From: Lysinibacillus sp. FSL M8-0337
GTDB taxonomy: Bacteria > Bacillota > Bacilli > Bacillales_A > Planococcaceae
Length of the DNA stretch: 64,000 nt
Direction of reading: 5' to 3'
Assembly (NCBI RefSeq): GCF_038593855.1
Contig: NZ_CP151996.1
Coordinates: 558,001 to 622,000, forward strand
This document shows, piece by piece, positions 35,976-47,200 of the stretch (positions within the stretch are counted from its first letter, which is position 1; each line of letters starts with the position of its first letter). A program made the position numbers and the translations under genes. A model generated the notes under the pieces. It was not told the origin of the DNA and did no database searches. It worked only from the letters and a program-made list of their open reading frames with translations.

Positions 35976-38900
35976 ATGAAACAAAAATATAGTAAATGGG
36001 TTGTCGGCGCAGCATCAGCAGCTCTAGTAGCATCAGCAATCGTACCAGTAGCTAGCGCAGCAAGCTTTTCTGATATTGAAAATAGTGATCACAAGGACGC
36101 AATCTTAGCATTAGCGGACGCTAAAATCGTAGGAGGTTACACTGACGGTACATTCAAACCAAATGCAGTAGTAACACGCGGTAACGTAACAAAATTCTTA
36201 GGTAAATGGTTAGTATCTGAAGGTTATGAAGTGCCAGCTGACTATGCAACAAAAGCTCGTTTCACTGACCTACCAACTACAGCTCCAGACCAAGAATTAC
36301 TACAATATGCAGCACTTGTTAAAGATGCTGGCGTATTCAAAGGTTCTAACGACCAATTAATGTACACTAAAAACATGTCTCGTGAACAAATGGCAGTAGT
36401 ATTAGTACGTGCTATCAACACTGTTTACGGTGTAGACTTAGTTGCAGATTACAAAGAATCTGACTTCAAATCTACAATCACTGACTTAGATAACGCTACA
36501 GCTAACGAAAACCGTGAAGCAATTATCGCGTTAGAATATGCTGGTCTTACAAACGTTAAAGCGTTCAACCCTAAAAACACTTTAACTCGTGGTCAATTCG
36601 CATCATTCTTAAACCGTACAATCACGAACATTGCAGAAGCTCCTTTAACTGTAAAAGAAACTAAAGTTGTTGACGCAACTACATTAGAAGTAACTCTTTC
36701 TGATGATACAAAACATACTGTAAAATTAGAAACTCCACTTCCAGAAAACAAAGAAACTAAAGTAGACTTCGAAATCGAAGGTAAAACTTATTCAGCTGTA
36801 GTTACATATGAAGTAACTGAAGTTAAATTAGAAGCTGTAAAAGCTGTAAGCTCTAAATCTATCGAAGTAGCATTCAACAAAGCTGTTGATTTTACTGCAG
36901 CAGATTTCACAGTTAACAAAGGTACAGTGAAAGCTAACGTTGCTTCAGTTGCACTTTCTGAAGACAAAAAAACAGCTACAATTGAATTAACTTCTAAATT
37001 AACTGAAGGTGAGTACACAGTAACTGTAGCTCAAAAAGATAAAGATGCTTTAAAAGGTTCAGTTAAAGTAGAAAACGAAAAAGTAGCGAAACTTGATGTA
37101 TTATCTGATGTTGCAGCTTTCACTAGCACAGCTAAAACTGCTGCTACAGTTGGTGTAAAAGTTTCTAACCAATACGGTGAAGACATCACTAAATTAAACC
37201 ACTCTGACGTAACTGTAACAGTTGCTGGTGCAGCTACTGCAGGTACATTAAATGCTGACGGTACATTAAACCTTACATTAGCAGCAGGTGCTAAAGAAGG
37301 CGATAACGTTATCATTACTTTAGTACACGCTAAAACAGGAGTAACTGCTCAAGCAACAGTTAAATTATCTGCTGTAGCAGCAATTTCTGAAATCACTTTC
37401 GGTGAACTTTATAACAAAGATGGTAAAACACTATCTCAAGATACTGATCTATCTAAAGATAAATTCTACTTACCAGTAACTACAAAAGACCAATATGGTA
37501 ACGCAGTAACAAACTTAACTACTATCAACAACGAAGTTTTATTAACAAACTCTAACCCAGGTGTTGTTACACTAAGCGCTGTTAAAACTGTAACAATCAA
37601 TGGTAAAGAAGTAAATGTTGTAGAAGTAACAGGTACTAACCTTGCTGGCACTTCTAACCTTATCGCTGTTTCTAAAACAACTGGTAAGAGCGCAACTACT
37701 ACTGTAGCTGTTGCTGAAGGCGTTAAACTTTCATCTGTTTCAGTTTCTGCACCAACAGAAGTATTATCTGCTAATAAAGATGCTTTCTTCCCATTAACAG
37801 TTGTTGATACTCAAGGTAAAGAAATTAAAACATTAAAAGAATTAGCTGCAGTTAAACAAGATTCATTAACTGAGTCTGCTGGTTACCAAATCGTTGAAGT
37901 AACTGGTAAAACTGGTCTATTTGTAAAAGTTCCAGCTAACAAAGTAGAAGCTAACAAAGCTGTGACAGTTGTAGTAACAACTTTATCAGGTAAAGTATCT
38001 ACTCAAACAATTGTAGCTAAAGCTGAAGCTAAACCAACTGTAATTACTGGTTTAAATTCTAAAGTAGCAACTGCTTTACGTGCAAAAGACGTTGCAGGTG
38101 TAACAGTTAAAAACACTGATTTAGTAGTTGAAGACCAATACGGTCAAGTAATTACTGATGCAGCAGTACTAGGAGCTATCCAATTTGAAGCTTCTGTAGA
38201 AGTAGGTTCTGCAAGTGAAAAAGCATTCACTGTAACAAACACTGGTAACACTTCAGCAAACATCGTTGCTAAAGCGGGTACTACTGAAACTTCTGGTAAA
38301 GTAAGCTTCAAATTATTAGATGGCGCTACTCCAGTTGAATCAAGTGCATTAACAAAAACATTCTCTATCGTTTCTGATGCTCAATTTGCTTCTTACACTG
38401 TAGAAGATGTACCAACTATCTATGCTAACGCTGCTGACGGCAACAAAGTTGTAGCTGCTTACAATAAAGATATCGTAGTTAAAGCTAAAACAGCTTCAGG
38501 CGAAGTAGTACAATTAACAGAAGGTACTGATTTCACTGTAACTGGTAAACCAGCTGCTGGCTCTGCAATTACATTTGCTGACAAAGAAACTACTGCTAAA
38601 AAGTCTGTAACAATCACAATCAACGCAACAGGTGAAGAGTTAACTAAAGAATTAACATACTCTAACGTAGCTCCAAAAGTTGCTAAAGTACAAGTTGTTA
38701 AAGAAGGTACTGCAGCTGCTGCAGTAGCAGATTCAACTAAACTTGAAGAAGCAAAAGCTGTAGAATTTACTGCAACTTCTGCATTTAACTTAACTGAGTT
38801 AGCTAAATTAGTTGATTTCGTAGTAACTGACACTTATGGTGTTGCAGTAGCTGCTGATGAAACTGCTGGCGTAAAAGTAACTCTTGCTGATACAACTGTA

Positions 38901-39080
38901 GTACCAGTTGAAACATTAACTTTAACTAAAGTATCTGGTGAAGTTGAATTTGCAGGTAACGGTACATTAACTGCTGCAGTTAACAAATTCACTGCAGGTG
39001 CTGAATTCAACTCATTAGTTAAATTCAGTGGCGTTGCTGGTAACATTGTAAAAGTAACTGCTACATCTGCATCAAACTAA
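35976..39080 (+). CDS. Second intact S-layer-like protein with three SLH repeats
   Basis: A 1034-residue exported protein; the start at 35976 follows AGGAGG. The signal peptide MKQKYSKWVVGAASAALVA... ends at VASA and is nearly the same as in the 11286 protein. Three SLH repeats (about 31-90, 95-160, 165-220) carry FKPNAVVTRG, MSREQMAVVL and FNPKNTLTRGQ. The remainder is Thr/Val/Ala-rich beta domains with bacterial Ig-like features and few aromatic residues. It binds the secondary wall polymer and probably forms or contributes to the surface lattice. The C-terminal ~800 residues show no close match to the 11286 protein. Its own strong terminator follows. Whether both are expressed together cannot be told. 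Confidence 0.9.
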   Translation: MKQKYSKWVVGAASAALVASAIVPVASAASFSDIENSDHKDAILALADAKIVGGYTDGTFKPNAVVTRGNVTKFLGKWLVSEGYEVPADYATKARFTDLPTTAPDQELLQYAALVKDAGVFKGSNDQLMYTKNMSREQMAVVLVRAINTVYGVDLVADYKESDFKSTITDLDNATANENREAIIALEYAGLTNVKAFNPKNTLTRGQFASFLNRTITNIAEAPLTVKETKVVDATTLEVTLSDDTKHTVKLETPLPENKETKVDFEIEGKTYSAVVTYEVTEVKLEAVKAVSSKSIEVAFNKAVDFTAADFTVNKGTVKANVASVALSEDKKTATIELTSKLTEGEYTVTVAQKDKDALKGSVKVENEKVAKLDVLSDVAAFTSTAKTAATVGVKVSNQYGEDITKLNHSDVTVTVAGAATAGTLNADGTLNLTLAAGAKEGDNVIITLVHAKTGVTAQATVKLSAVAAISEITFGELYNKDGKTLSQDTDLSKDKFYLPVTTKDQYGNAVTNLTTINNEVLLTNSNPGVVTLSAVKTVTINGKEVNVVEVTGTNLAGTSNLIAVSKTTGKSATTTVAVAEGVKLSSVSVSAPTEVLSANKDAFFPLTVVDTQGKEIKTLKELAAVKQDSLTESAGYQIVEVTGKTGLFVKVPANKVEANKAVTVVVTTLSGKVSTQTIVAKAEAKPTVITGLNSKVATALRAKDVAGVTVKNTDLVVEDQYGQVITDAAVLGAIQFEASVEVGSASEKAFTVTNTGNTSANIVAKAGTTETSGKVSFKLLDGATPVESSALTKTFSIVSDAQFASYTVEDVPTIYANAADGNKVVAAYNKDIVVKAKTASGEVVQLTEGTDFTVTGKPAAGSAITFADKETTAKKSVTITINATGEELTKELTYSNVAPKVAKVQVVKEGTAAAAVADSTKLEEAKAVEFTATSAFNLTELAKLVDFVVTDTYGVAVAADETAGVKVTLADTTVVPVETLTLTKVSGEVEFAGNGTLTAAVNKFTAGAEFNSLVKFSGVAGNIVKVTATSASN

Positions 39081-39125
39081 TAGTAACTTAATTGCTAATG
39101 TCTTAGTAATTTAACTACTATACCA

Positions 39126-39160
39126 AAACTCTAGTCGAGAAATCGGCTAGAGTTTTTTTG
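39126..39160 (+). terminator. Terminator of the second S-layer gene
   Basis: AAACTCTAG pairs with CTAGAGTTT around a short loop and is followed by a T-run. Confidence 0.9.
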
Positions 39161-39265
39161 TGTTTTTTCATATTGCAAAGAACCTATAGAACAATATGAA
39201 ACTTTTAGTATTATTTCCACGTATTATCATAGTATGATAGTGAAAAGACGTAGGGGGTCGAGTGA

Positions 39266-40759
39266 ATGAAACAAAATAAATTATTTCAAGGAGCAATCGT
39301 TGCGGCTTTAGCTACAAGTGCCATTGTAGTAGTGCCGACAGCGCACGCAGCTGAAGGATTTAGCGATGTGGATATGACGAAAGAGTATGGAGCTGCGGTG
39401 AAAGATTTAGCTAAGCGTGGAATTATTAATGGTTATGCAGATGGTACATTTAAACCGTTTGCAGATGTCACACGTGGACAAGTAGCCAAAATGTTAGCAA
39501 ATTTATTGGCTTTAGATACGCAAAATGTAATGGACCCTCAATTTACCGATGTTAAGCAAAGTGACGAATACTACGGCGCCATTGCAGCATTAGCAAATGA
39601 GGGAATTGCGACAGGCTTTGCCAATGGTAGCTTTGGTGTCAATCAAGCCATCACACGTGAGCAGTTAGCGAGCATGTTAACATCTGCCTTCCAATTAAGC
39701 AATAATACTGAAGATTGGACACTGCCGTTTACAGATATTGTAAAATACTCTGATGCGTATTATGCAGTAGGTCCATTGTTTGAACACAATATTACAAAGG
39801 GTATTACACCTACAACATTCGGTTTAAAAGAAACAGTCAAACGTTCACAGCTTGCATTATTTATTCATCGCATAGAGGCGATGCAAGCAAATCGCGTTGT
39901 CCAAAATTTCGCTGCGCGTGATTTTGGAGCTACTCAACTAGAAGCCTATTCATATGATAATATAGCGGCTGATGGGGAGCATGAATTTTTCAAAGTTCAT
40001 CAAACAACGAATGGGTTGACGGTAGAAGCATTGCGTGAAGGATCGGGCTACTTTATGTTAGTTAGCTACAATATTGATAATGAAGAAAACTATGAGATTA
40101 TCGACACGCAAAAATATAAAGTAGTCGTTACAGAAGTGGATGGCAAGCTTCAGCTTGATTGCCAACAAACAGATGAAATCACACCGGGTTCAGCATTACT
40201 TTTCGAAGAGGATTTAGGCTTTAATCCGTCTCATATTCAGCTAACAACTGCAAATGGTCATGAAGTAAGTGACAAAGTCTACGTCTATCAACCATTCAAT
40301 TTTGAGGGTTGGGAGCCAGAAAGCATTCCAAAAGGCGGCAATTACGAATTGAAGTTATTGCAGGCAGGTGACTACATTGCAACATTGTCGGATGATAAAG
40401 GACAATCTGTACGTGTAGGTATTCATGCTGAAACAGATGGTTATGAAATGTATACTTCAGCAGCAGTTGAAGTTAGCAGTGTTTTCATTCCGAAGAGTGA
40501 AATAGGCTTTACCGTGAAAGATGTTCACATAGAGCAATTTACAGGAGCATTGTATGATCACAAAATTGTTGATGTGGAAAATGCTGCTGATGGGGTAACA
40601 GTTAAAAAAGTTGGTAAAGGTCAATCAATTTTTGCCATCCGCCTAAACGGTACGAATGGTGAAAAGTTATTCGTCCAAGGAATGATGTATGAAGTAAGTG
40701 GAATAACGACGATGTATTACGAATTAGCAACACAACAGGATATCGAAAATTCTTGGTAA
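39266..40759 (+). CDS. SLH-anchored surface protein
   Basis: A 497-residue exported protein with a signal peptide (about 1-28, ending AHA), three SLH repeats (30-210; FKPFADVTRGQ, FGVNQAITREQ, FGLKETVKRSQ), and a 280-residue C-terminal region of unknown, probably beta-rich fold. It contains no catalytic motif I recognise. AGGGGGTCG precedes the ATG, and it lies behind the terminator of the S-layer gene, so it is transcribed separately. It is likely a non-lattice wall protein. Confidence 0.85.
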   Translation: MKQNKLFQGAIVAALATSAIVVVPTAHAAEGFSDVDMTKEYGAAVKDLAKRGIINGYADGTFKPFADVTRGQVAKMLANLLALDTQNVMDPQFTDVKQSDEYYGAIAALANEGIATGFANGSFGVNQAITREQLASMLTSAFQLSNNTEDWTLPFTDIVKYSDAYYAVGPLFEHNITKGITPTTFGLKETVKRSQLALFIHRIEAMQANRVVQNFAARDFGATQLEAYSYDNIAADGEHEFFKVHQTTNGLTVEALREGSGYFMLVSYNIDNEENYEIIDTQKYKVVVTEVDGKLQLDCQQTDEITPGSALLFEEDLGFNPSHIQLTTANGHEVSDKVYVYQPFNFEGWEPESIPKGGNYELKLLQAGDYIATLSDDKGQSVRVGIHAETDGYEMYTSAAVEVSSVFIPKSEIGFTVKDVHIEQFTGALYDHKIVDVENAADGVTVKKVGKGQSIFAIRLNGTNGEKLFVQGMMYEVSGITTMYYELATQQDIENSW

Positions 40760-40784
40760 TTCACCAATAAAACATCATGATATG

Positions 40785-40821
40785 AAAAAGTGAAATTGAC
40801 AATTGTCAATTTCACTTTTTT
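40785..40821. terminator. Bidirectional terminator after the SLH gene
   Basis: AAAAAGTGAAATTGACAA pairs with TTGTCAATTTCACTTTTT, an 18-bp perfect palindrome. Confidence 0.9.
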
Positions 40822-40897
40822 CTTAACTTTTAACGTTATTTCAATCACAAAATGAAGGTGTAAAAATCATTAAAAATAGTCAACAAAATAAGCTTTA

Positions 40898-41086
40898 ATG
40901 AAGGATGAACATACACATTATTGGACAGATTCGCTAATTGAAAAAGTAGGGGAAAGGAAAGATACGATTATTGAACATGCAATTCAATTACAATAAGAAG
41001 GTTTGCATTTACTAGAAGAACTAACGAATAAAGAAGCGGATAGTGTGATGATGGATTATCATATAGCCTTAAAAGAAATAGAGTAG
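40898..41086 (+). pseudogene. Decayed small gene, unidentified
   Basis: A frame of 63 codons opening with ATG is broken by a stop at codon 33; the second half (EGLHLLEELTNKEAD) looks protein-like. No ribosome binding site and no family recognised. Confidence 0.35.
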
Positions 41087-41100
41087 TAAAACGTTCTTGC

Positions 41101-41558
41101 GATTTTAAATGGGTTGGTGCAGTTCATAAATATTTAACTGTCAAAGGTAATGTTATCCAGCGTAATATTGCCGTTACTCATTGCAAAGTAACTGTTATGA
41201 AATGCTGAATGATGCTGATAGACAGTTGCAATTTTTATTAAAAACATTAGCCTATAGCACGCCTCGTCCAGAATGTTGTTGTCGTTTAGGTGCGAGATTT
41301 TTGGCAGATTCCCATTATGAACAAGCTATTTATTGGTATGAACAAGCAATCAGTATGAAGAACAAACCAAACCAGGGGAATTTAATTGAACATATCGCTT
41401 GGACATGGTTACCGTATATTCAATTAGCTGTTTGTTACGATTGTCTGGGACAATATGATATAGCGAATAATTACAATGAACAAGCATTACAATACGATCC
41501 AACAAATAAACTTATATTAGATAATCAGCAATATTTTAAAAACAGATTAAAGGAATAA
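41101..41558 (+). pseudogene. Remnant of a SunS-like glycosyltransferase with TPR tail
   Basis: Frame one gives FKWVGAVHKYL then GNVIQRNIAVTH, which matches the end of the catalytic domain of family-2 glycosyltransferases of the SunS type. After a frameshift and apparent internal deletion, a second frame (41181-41558) gives the TPR-like tail: CCRLGARFLADSHYEQAIYW, then WTWLPYIQLAVCYDCLG and NEQALQYDP. The N-terminal catalytic region is missing. This is a decayed gene. It is followed by the palindromic repeat at 41743. Confidence 0.65.
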
Positions 41559-41742
41559 AACGATGGAGTAGAACATGTAGGCACTCCTATAGCGGACATA
41601 ACGATATAGCAAAAAAAGAGGCTGGGAAATAACTAAAAAAATTTAAGAAACAGAGGAAAGGTGTTCATAAATTTTTGCTATATGGAGAACTTGGAAAACT
41701 TATCTATTCTTGCTTGTGCAATAAATAAAAAATTAGAAGGGT

Positions 41743-41873
41743 TACTAGTTGTTGGTAGCGGAGGTGGTGACTCCGGCGGGAACAGCACATAATGTTAGAC
41801 GCAATAGACCGCGCGTAGCGAGGGTTGCGGCTTACTGTGCTGAGCGGAAAGCACCGCCGTAGCGGACAACAAC
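41743..41873. repeat. GC-rich imperfect palindrome, second full copy
   Basis: Very similar to 21285-21413 (TAGTTGTTGGTAGCGGAGG at the left, GAAAGCACCGCCGTAGCG at the right). Both are followed by a GTGTTAGATTGA-type hairpin, so element and hairpin seem to travel together. Confidence 0.8.
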
Positions 41874-41881
41874 GGCGCAGC

Positions 41882-41924
41882 AAAAAAAGTGTTAGATTGA
41901 TTGAGTTCAATCTAACACTTTTCC
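41882..41924 (-). terminator. Terminator of the Yip1/HlyD operon
   Basis: AAAAGTGTTAGATTGA pairs with TCAATCTAACACTTTT, 7 bases past the HlyD-like stop. It is related to the hairpins at 21421 and 53024. Confidence 0.85.
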
Positions 41925-41931
41925 ATTTAGT

Positions 41932-43188
41932 TTAGAAAATTATATATTTGACGTAGTCTTTCCAGCCAATTTCTTTAAAGTGTTGCCACTCAATTTTTTT
42001 AACGGGCATTGAGCAGAACGTGCGTGCTAAAATATTACGTTTTTCATTCGCTAAAATAGGCGTACCAACATCTATATAGCTTGTGAATATCGTTGAATCT
42101 TTCGTTGAAAAAGCAACTTCAATATCTTCAAGACGGATTTTTCCGTCCTCGTCAATAATATAGACGCTCTTTGCGCCTTTTACTGATTTGACCCAAGAAG
42201 AATTCACTTTATAAGCATCAAAAGCTTCATTAACGACGATGGAAGCCTGACCGACTGTTGAAAATGGAATATTTTCTAATATATCGTCTTGTTGTAGCAT
42301 TACTTCATAATTACTAGGCTTCGGTAGTTTCGCCGTTTTTGCTAATTCTTTTGCCCATATAGCGTCATGATTTGTAGCAATCATTGATTTTTCAAGTACG
42401 ATACCTGATAGCTTATCTTTGAAATGCTGTAGTTCAAAATCGACCCTTTGCCCAGCCGCAACCTGTTGCCATTCATCTTCAGATAAGTAGACAAGCATTG
42501 CTTTTTCTGTTGAATAAATTTCAAATGTGACTGTACCAGCTTCCTCTGTGACGTTGGCAATAACACCATCAACAGGGCTTACAACTCCTTGGCGTGCTTG
42601 TATTTGCGCAATTTGCGCATCCATTACGGCAATTTGACGTGTAGCTTCTGCAATATGGCGATTTAAAATAGCTACCGCTGTAGATGGAGTATTTTGTTGA
42701 CCTAATTCCAATTTTACTGTGACATTTAATTTATCACTAATTTGATCTGTATTGATGGAACTTTTGGGATTATCTGTGCCTCCGAAATCCGATTCTATTT
42801 GTGACAAGGCGGATTGCAAATCACTTAATTCAGTTTCATAGGCATCCCGTTCAGCCTCAAGCTTCGTTAACTCATCGTCAACTTGCTCTGTTTTATAGGT
42901 AGCGAGTAAATCGCTTGCTTGAATCTGCTGACCACGCTTTACATTTACTGCTGATAAACTTTTTGCATCCGCAGAAACTGTATACGTTTCGGCTGGTGCA
43001 ACAATGGCATCTTTTTTCACCGTTTCTACACGGTCACCGACAGTAGCTCGTTGAAATTCATCAACAAAATAGGAACGGGCTACTTTGCTATTATCCTTGA
43101 ATACGTAGAAGGCATTTACGCCAACTAAAATCGCCATCACGATAATACTAAGGCTTGTCCAAGGTCTGGATTTTATAAAACGCATCAT
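41932..43188 (-). CDS. HlyD/MFP-like membrane adaptor protein
   Basis: A 418-residue protein with one N-terminal membrane helix (about 10-28), a barrel-sandwich hybrid domain split by a coiled coil (about 85-200), and beta-barrel domains after GVVSPVDGVIANV. This is the layout of membrane fusion proteins of the HlyD/YknX type, which link exporters to the outside. No ABC transporter gene is adjacent, so its partner is probably the Yip1 protein upstream. The ATG at 43188 overlaps that gene's stop by 4 bases. Confidence 0.75.
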   Translation of the reverse strand: MMRFIKSRPWTSLSIIVMAILVGVNAFYVFKDNSKVARSYFVDEFQRATVGDRVETVKKDAIVAPAETYTVSADAKSLSAVNVKRGQQIQASDLLATYKTEQVDDELTKLEAERDAYETELSDLQSALSQIESDFGGTDNPKSSINTDQISDKLNVTVKLELGQQNTPSTAVAILNRHIAEATRQIAVMDAQIAQIQARQGVVSPVDGVIANVTEEAGTVTFEIYSTEKAMLVYLSEDEWQQVAAGQRVDFELQHFKDKLSGIVLEKSMIATNHDAIWAKELAKTAKLPKPSNYEVMLQQDDILENIPFSTVGQASIVVNEAFDAYKVNSSWVKSVKGAKSVYIIDEDGKIRLEDIEVAFSTKDSTIFTSYIDVGTPILANEKRNILARTFCSMPVKKIEWQHFKEIGWKDYVKYIIF

Positions 43189-43862
43189 CCTAGCCCCCTT
43201 GTAATCCATTCTTGAAGTGGTAGTACGCTAATCATCCCAACGAAAACAGCCATTATTACTTGCAGTATAATAATTTTTGCTAACAGCGCTTTACGATCTG
43301 CTGCTTCCTCCCATTTAGAAAGGAAAGTAAAGTGCACAATAATCGTCAGCACAGTAGTAACTGTTAGCTGATTAATAATGAATAATACAACATCTTTATC
43401 TATCACTTGCTGTACCACAGGGGCAAGTGATAAGAAGGAGAAGGTTGTAGAGTAGCCTACTGCGTAAAACACTGCAAATAAAATGGTCTTTTCAATAAGT
43501 ATAAATGCCATTACAAACAGTTGTACTTTTTGAATCCATTTGTAAGGAATGTCCGTTAATAGATGTAATATATATGTAACGCCATAATAGTGGAAGCAAA
43601 AATAAATGATTCCCCAAACAATGGCTCCGACCATTGATAGCAAACGGGCTGTATAATATTCATCTTGCTGGTTCGTTGCAAATAATGTTGTTAAACTTTC
43701 AGTGCCTAATCCCCAAAACTCACGTATTGCAAAAAGGAGCATGAAGAGAAAGAAAATCGTAAAGGAACGCTTTTTATAGCCTCTTATTTCTCCTGTTTCC
43801 AAAGCCTGTGTAAAGTTCAGGGGATGCGTTAAGCTATGCCAAAACTTGTAGTGATAAAACAT
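43185..43862 (-). CDS. Yip1-family membrane protein
   Basis: A 225-residue protein; the start at 43862 follows AAAGGGAGC. It has five or six hydrophobic helices, with the first long loop (SLTHPLNFTQALETGEIRGY) typical of bacterial Yip1/YknW-like proteins. In B. subtilis, YknW assists the YknXYZ exporter. Here it forms a two-gene operon with an HlyD-like adaptor but without the ATPase and permease, so the full complex must be encoded elsewhere or work differently. Confidence 0.7.
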   Translation of the reverse strand: MFYHYKFWHSLTHPLNFTQALETGEIRGYKKRSFTIFFLFMLLFAIREFWGLGTESLTTLFATNQQDEYYTARLLSMVGAIVWGIIYFCFHYYGVTYILHLLTDIPYKWIQKVQLFVMAFILIEKTILFAVFYAVGYSTTFSFLSLAPVVQQVIDKDVVLFIINQLTVTTVLTIIVHFTFLSKWEEAADRKALLAKIIILQVIMAVFVGMISVLPLQEWITRGLG

Positions 43863-44137
43863 ATCTAGCTCCCTTTCTAATAAATTAAATATTAAAGATG
43901 TAGTATACACCTAGTTACTGGTAAATGACATAGTATAAATGCTAGTTTTTTTAAGGAATTCTCTCAATAAGGTGGGACTTTAATTAGGCTTAATTTTAAA
44001 CGTCCGATGCGGGATAAATGCGTCTATCACAATTATATAGTATTCTAACAATAACTTCCTTTAAAAAGTCTATTCTATCTAAAAATAGCAATTATCTGTA
44101 AGTTAGTAAAGGTTGTATGTGAGTTTACAACAATAGC

Positions 44138-44165
44138 TTGAAATCAAGTTATTATCACCGATACT
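44138..44165 (+). promoter_or_regulatory. Candidate promoter of the helical-repeat protein
   Basis: TTGAAA (44138-44143), a 16-base spacer and GATACT (44160-44165). The rest of 43863-44237 is AT-rich and without a gene. Confidence 0.4.
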
Positions 44166-44237
44166 AAAGATAGTAGATTCGCAATATATGATACATATCT
44201 ATTTTCCTATATAACGTAAAAAGAAAGGATGAGCAAG

Positions 44238-47200
44238 TTGAAGAAACCTTTAAAAGTGGGTGTCTTAACGAGCCTTTTATTAACACCAGCAGCGCTTGCT
44301 AATGTACAAGAAGCACAAGCACAAACACAAACTGTCGCACAAGCTGAACAAGTAGCTTATGTGAACGCCGTAGCAACAACGGAAACTAGAAATAAAACAA
44401 TCGAGCAATTTGGCAAGCTTTCTGAAACATCAACAGCGAATGAGATGGTCATTGCAGATGGCGATGTTAAAGTATTAAGCACGACCGATTTTAATGATAA
44501 TGAACGAGCTTTTATTCAAGCGAAATATGAGTATGTAGTGGCACAACGAGGGTTCGTCAAAAAATTAAATGAACTAGGTAAAAGCATTAATGCAATTACC
44601 TATACAAGTAGAACATTTGTTGACGATGTTGCCGCTGTGCAAGCAGAGTATACGACATTTTTAGGTTCAACTTCAGCAGCCAATTCCTATCTGGCTGTCC
44701 AAAATGATTTTAATGTAGCTGTCGATACAGCATTAGCCAATAATGCCAAAGACATTGTTTCATCTGTTCGCGGCACATCACTTCAATACGGCTATGACGA
44801 CACGGAACGTAATAATTATTTTAAAAAGAACGGTGCCGATATCGCCAAGCTTGTAAAAATGAATGATGATGCAAATGCAGTAGACATCACGATTATTAAC
44901 TTAGAAGATTTAATTTCTAAAATAGATTCATCTTCGAGCTCTAGTGATATTGCTACAGCAGCCGCTGAAGTAACAACAAGCTATAATGCTCTAACTGCTG
45001 ACCAAAAGAAAATTGTTACAGCATATAATCCGAATAACACAACAGTTACGCCATTTAAAAAATATACAGATGTGCTAGTCAATTTATCTTCTGCAGATAA
45101 GATTGTTGCAAGTATTACGCAACTCACTACGAAAAAACCAGAAGACTTTACTACAGCTACAAGTTTTATCAGTACTGTAGCAGCAATTGAAGCATCTTAT
45201 AACAATTTAAAGGACGCAGAGACAAAACGTTTAGTTTCAAATTATGGCGATTTAAAACCTTTTCTAGATGCGGCCAACGTGTCCAAGCAAATTACAGCAT
45301 TACGTATTTCCAATACGGACGCGTACCGTATAGCAGTCAAGGCGGCAAGAGCGGAATATGATGGGCTCACTAATAAAGACTTTGTGAGAAATGTGGCAGA
45401 TTTACAATTAGCTGAATCTAATATTGCGGCTGCAGAAGTCATTGAGTCATTGATTTCTGAAATTGCTAATGTGCCAGATAAAATCTCGAAAATTGAAGAA
45501 GCGCGTATAGCCTATAATACGCCTGTAGCACCTGCTGGACAAAAAATTGACGCGGCAAGTGTGAAAAAAATCGTGAAAAACTTGTCAGAGTTAACAACGT
45601 GGGAGAGCTCTCATAAAGCAGTTTTAAATGTTATTACGTTAGTTGAAAAACTAAATCCAACGGCGAAAGATTATACAAAAAAAGCAAAGGCTGCTAACAC
45701 GGCTTACTTAAAGTTAGATTCGACCAAACGCGAGTATGTTAAAAGCTATAAAAACTTAAAAAATCAAGTGGACGCTATGAATCTTATCGATCCTATTATG
45801 GGGTTAAATACGTCACGCAAAGATTATAAAGACACGGTTGTTAATTTACTTGCAGAATATAATAAACTGTCCCCAGAAGCGCAAGCGTTAGTGACGAACT
45901 ACACAGCGTTGTTAACAGCCAACAACTATATCACTACTGCTCAACAGTTTGATGATAGAGTCAATGCATTAGCCAATGAACCAGATGCGACATTTGTTGC
46001 AAAAGTTGTGGCATTATCGGCTGAATATAAAGCGATGGACAAAAATGCAAAAAGATTAGTAACGCAATATAAAACATTAACAACGTATGAGAAAAATAAT
46101 GCGAACGTTGTGAAGGTTATTAATTTAATTTCTGCCTTAAACCCAGCCAATAAAGACTATACGAAAAAGGTAATAGCTGCACGTAAAGCTTACAATGCAT
46201 TAGATGCAGCATCTCAAAAGCGCGTGACCAATTATGAACAGTTAACAGCTGTCGAAGATGTAGCATCATTAATCGGGTTAATTGAAACGTTAAAGCCTAC
46301 AAGTAAGACGTTTTTAAACGATTTAAAAACTGCACGTGCCAATTATGATGCACTACCACCAGACAAACAACAGAAAATCATCAACTATGAAAAGCTGGTG
46401 ACAGCGGAAACGGAGCTTACTTCCGCAAGTACAGTGATTGCATTAATAGATGCGGCAGTTCCAGAAGCAGAGGATTATTTAACTAAGCTAATGAATGCGC
46501 GTGTTGCTTACGATAAACTACCAACTGGACAGAAAAAGCTCGTTTCAAATATCAAGACATTAACGGATCGTGAAAGACAAGTGAAGCCAATTTTAAGTGT
46601 CATGGTGCAAATCGATACGTTAGACCCAAATGCCAATAATTTTGTTAGCAAGGTCAATGCAGCACGTAAAGCGTATGATAAATTGACAAAAGAACAAAAG
46701 GCGTTTGTCAACAATATGGCAACATTACAAAGCTATGAACCATTAGCTAACGTAATCGAATTAATTAGTAAGTTAAAAGCATCGAGCAAGACATTCCAAG
46801 AAGATACTGTACATGCGCGTGCATTGTATGAAGCACTCAGCAAAGAAATGCAGCAGTATGTGACGAATTACAAGTTGTTGCAAGCTGCGGAAACAAGCAT
46901 ATTAGGTGCTGGCAATGTCCAACGCATGATTGACGAGTTGCCAAATATTGAACCACAACAATATGTCAAACGTATTGAGGAAATTCGTGCAGCTTATAAT
47001 GCATTGCCGAAAGATCAGCAATTGGCAGTAGCGAATTATAGAACGCTACAAGACCAAGAAAAATTGATTAAGCCAGTTATTAGTGTTATCAATGAGATTG
47101 ATAAATTGATGACATCCAAAAATATGGATAGTCAATATCAAAAGATTTTGAAAGCCTATGATAATTTAACGGCTACACAACGTAAATACGTCTATAATGA

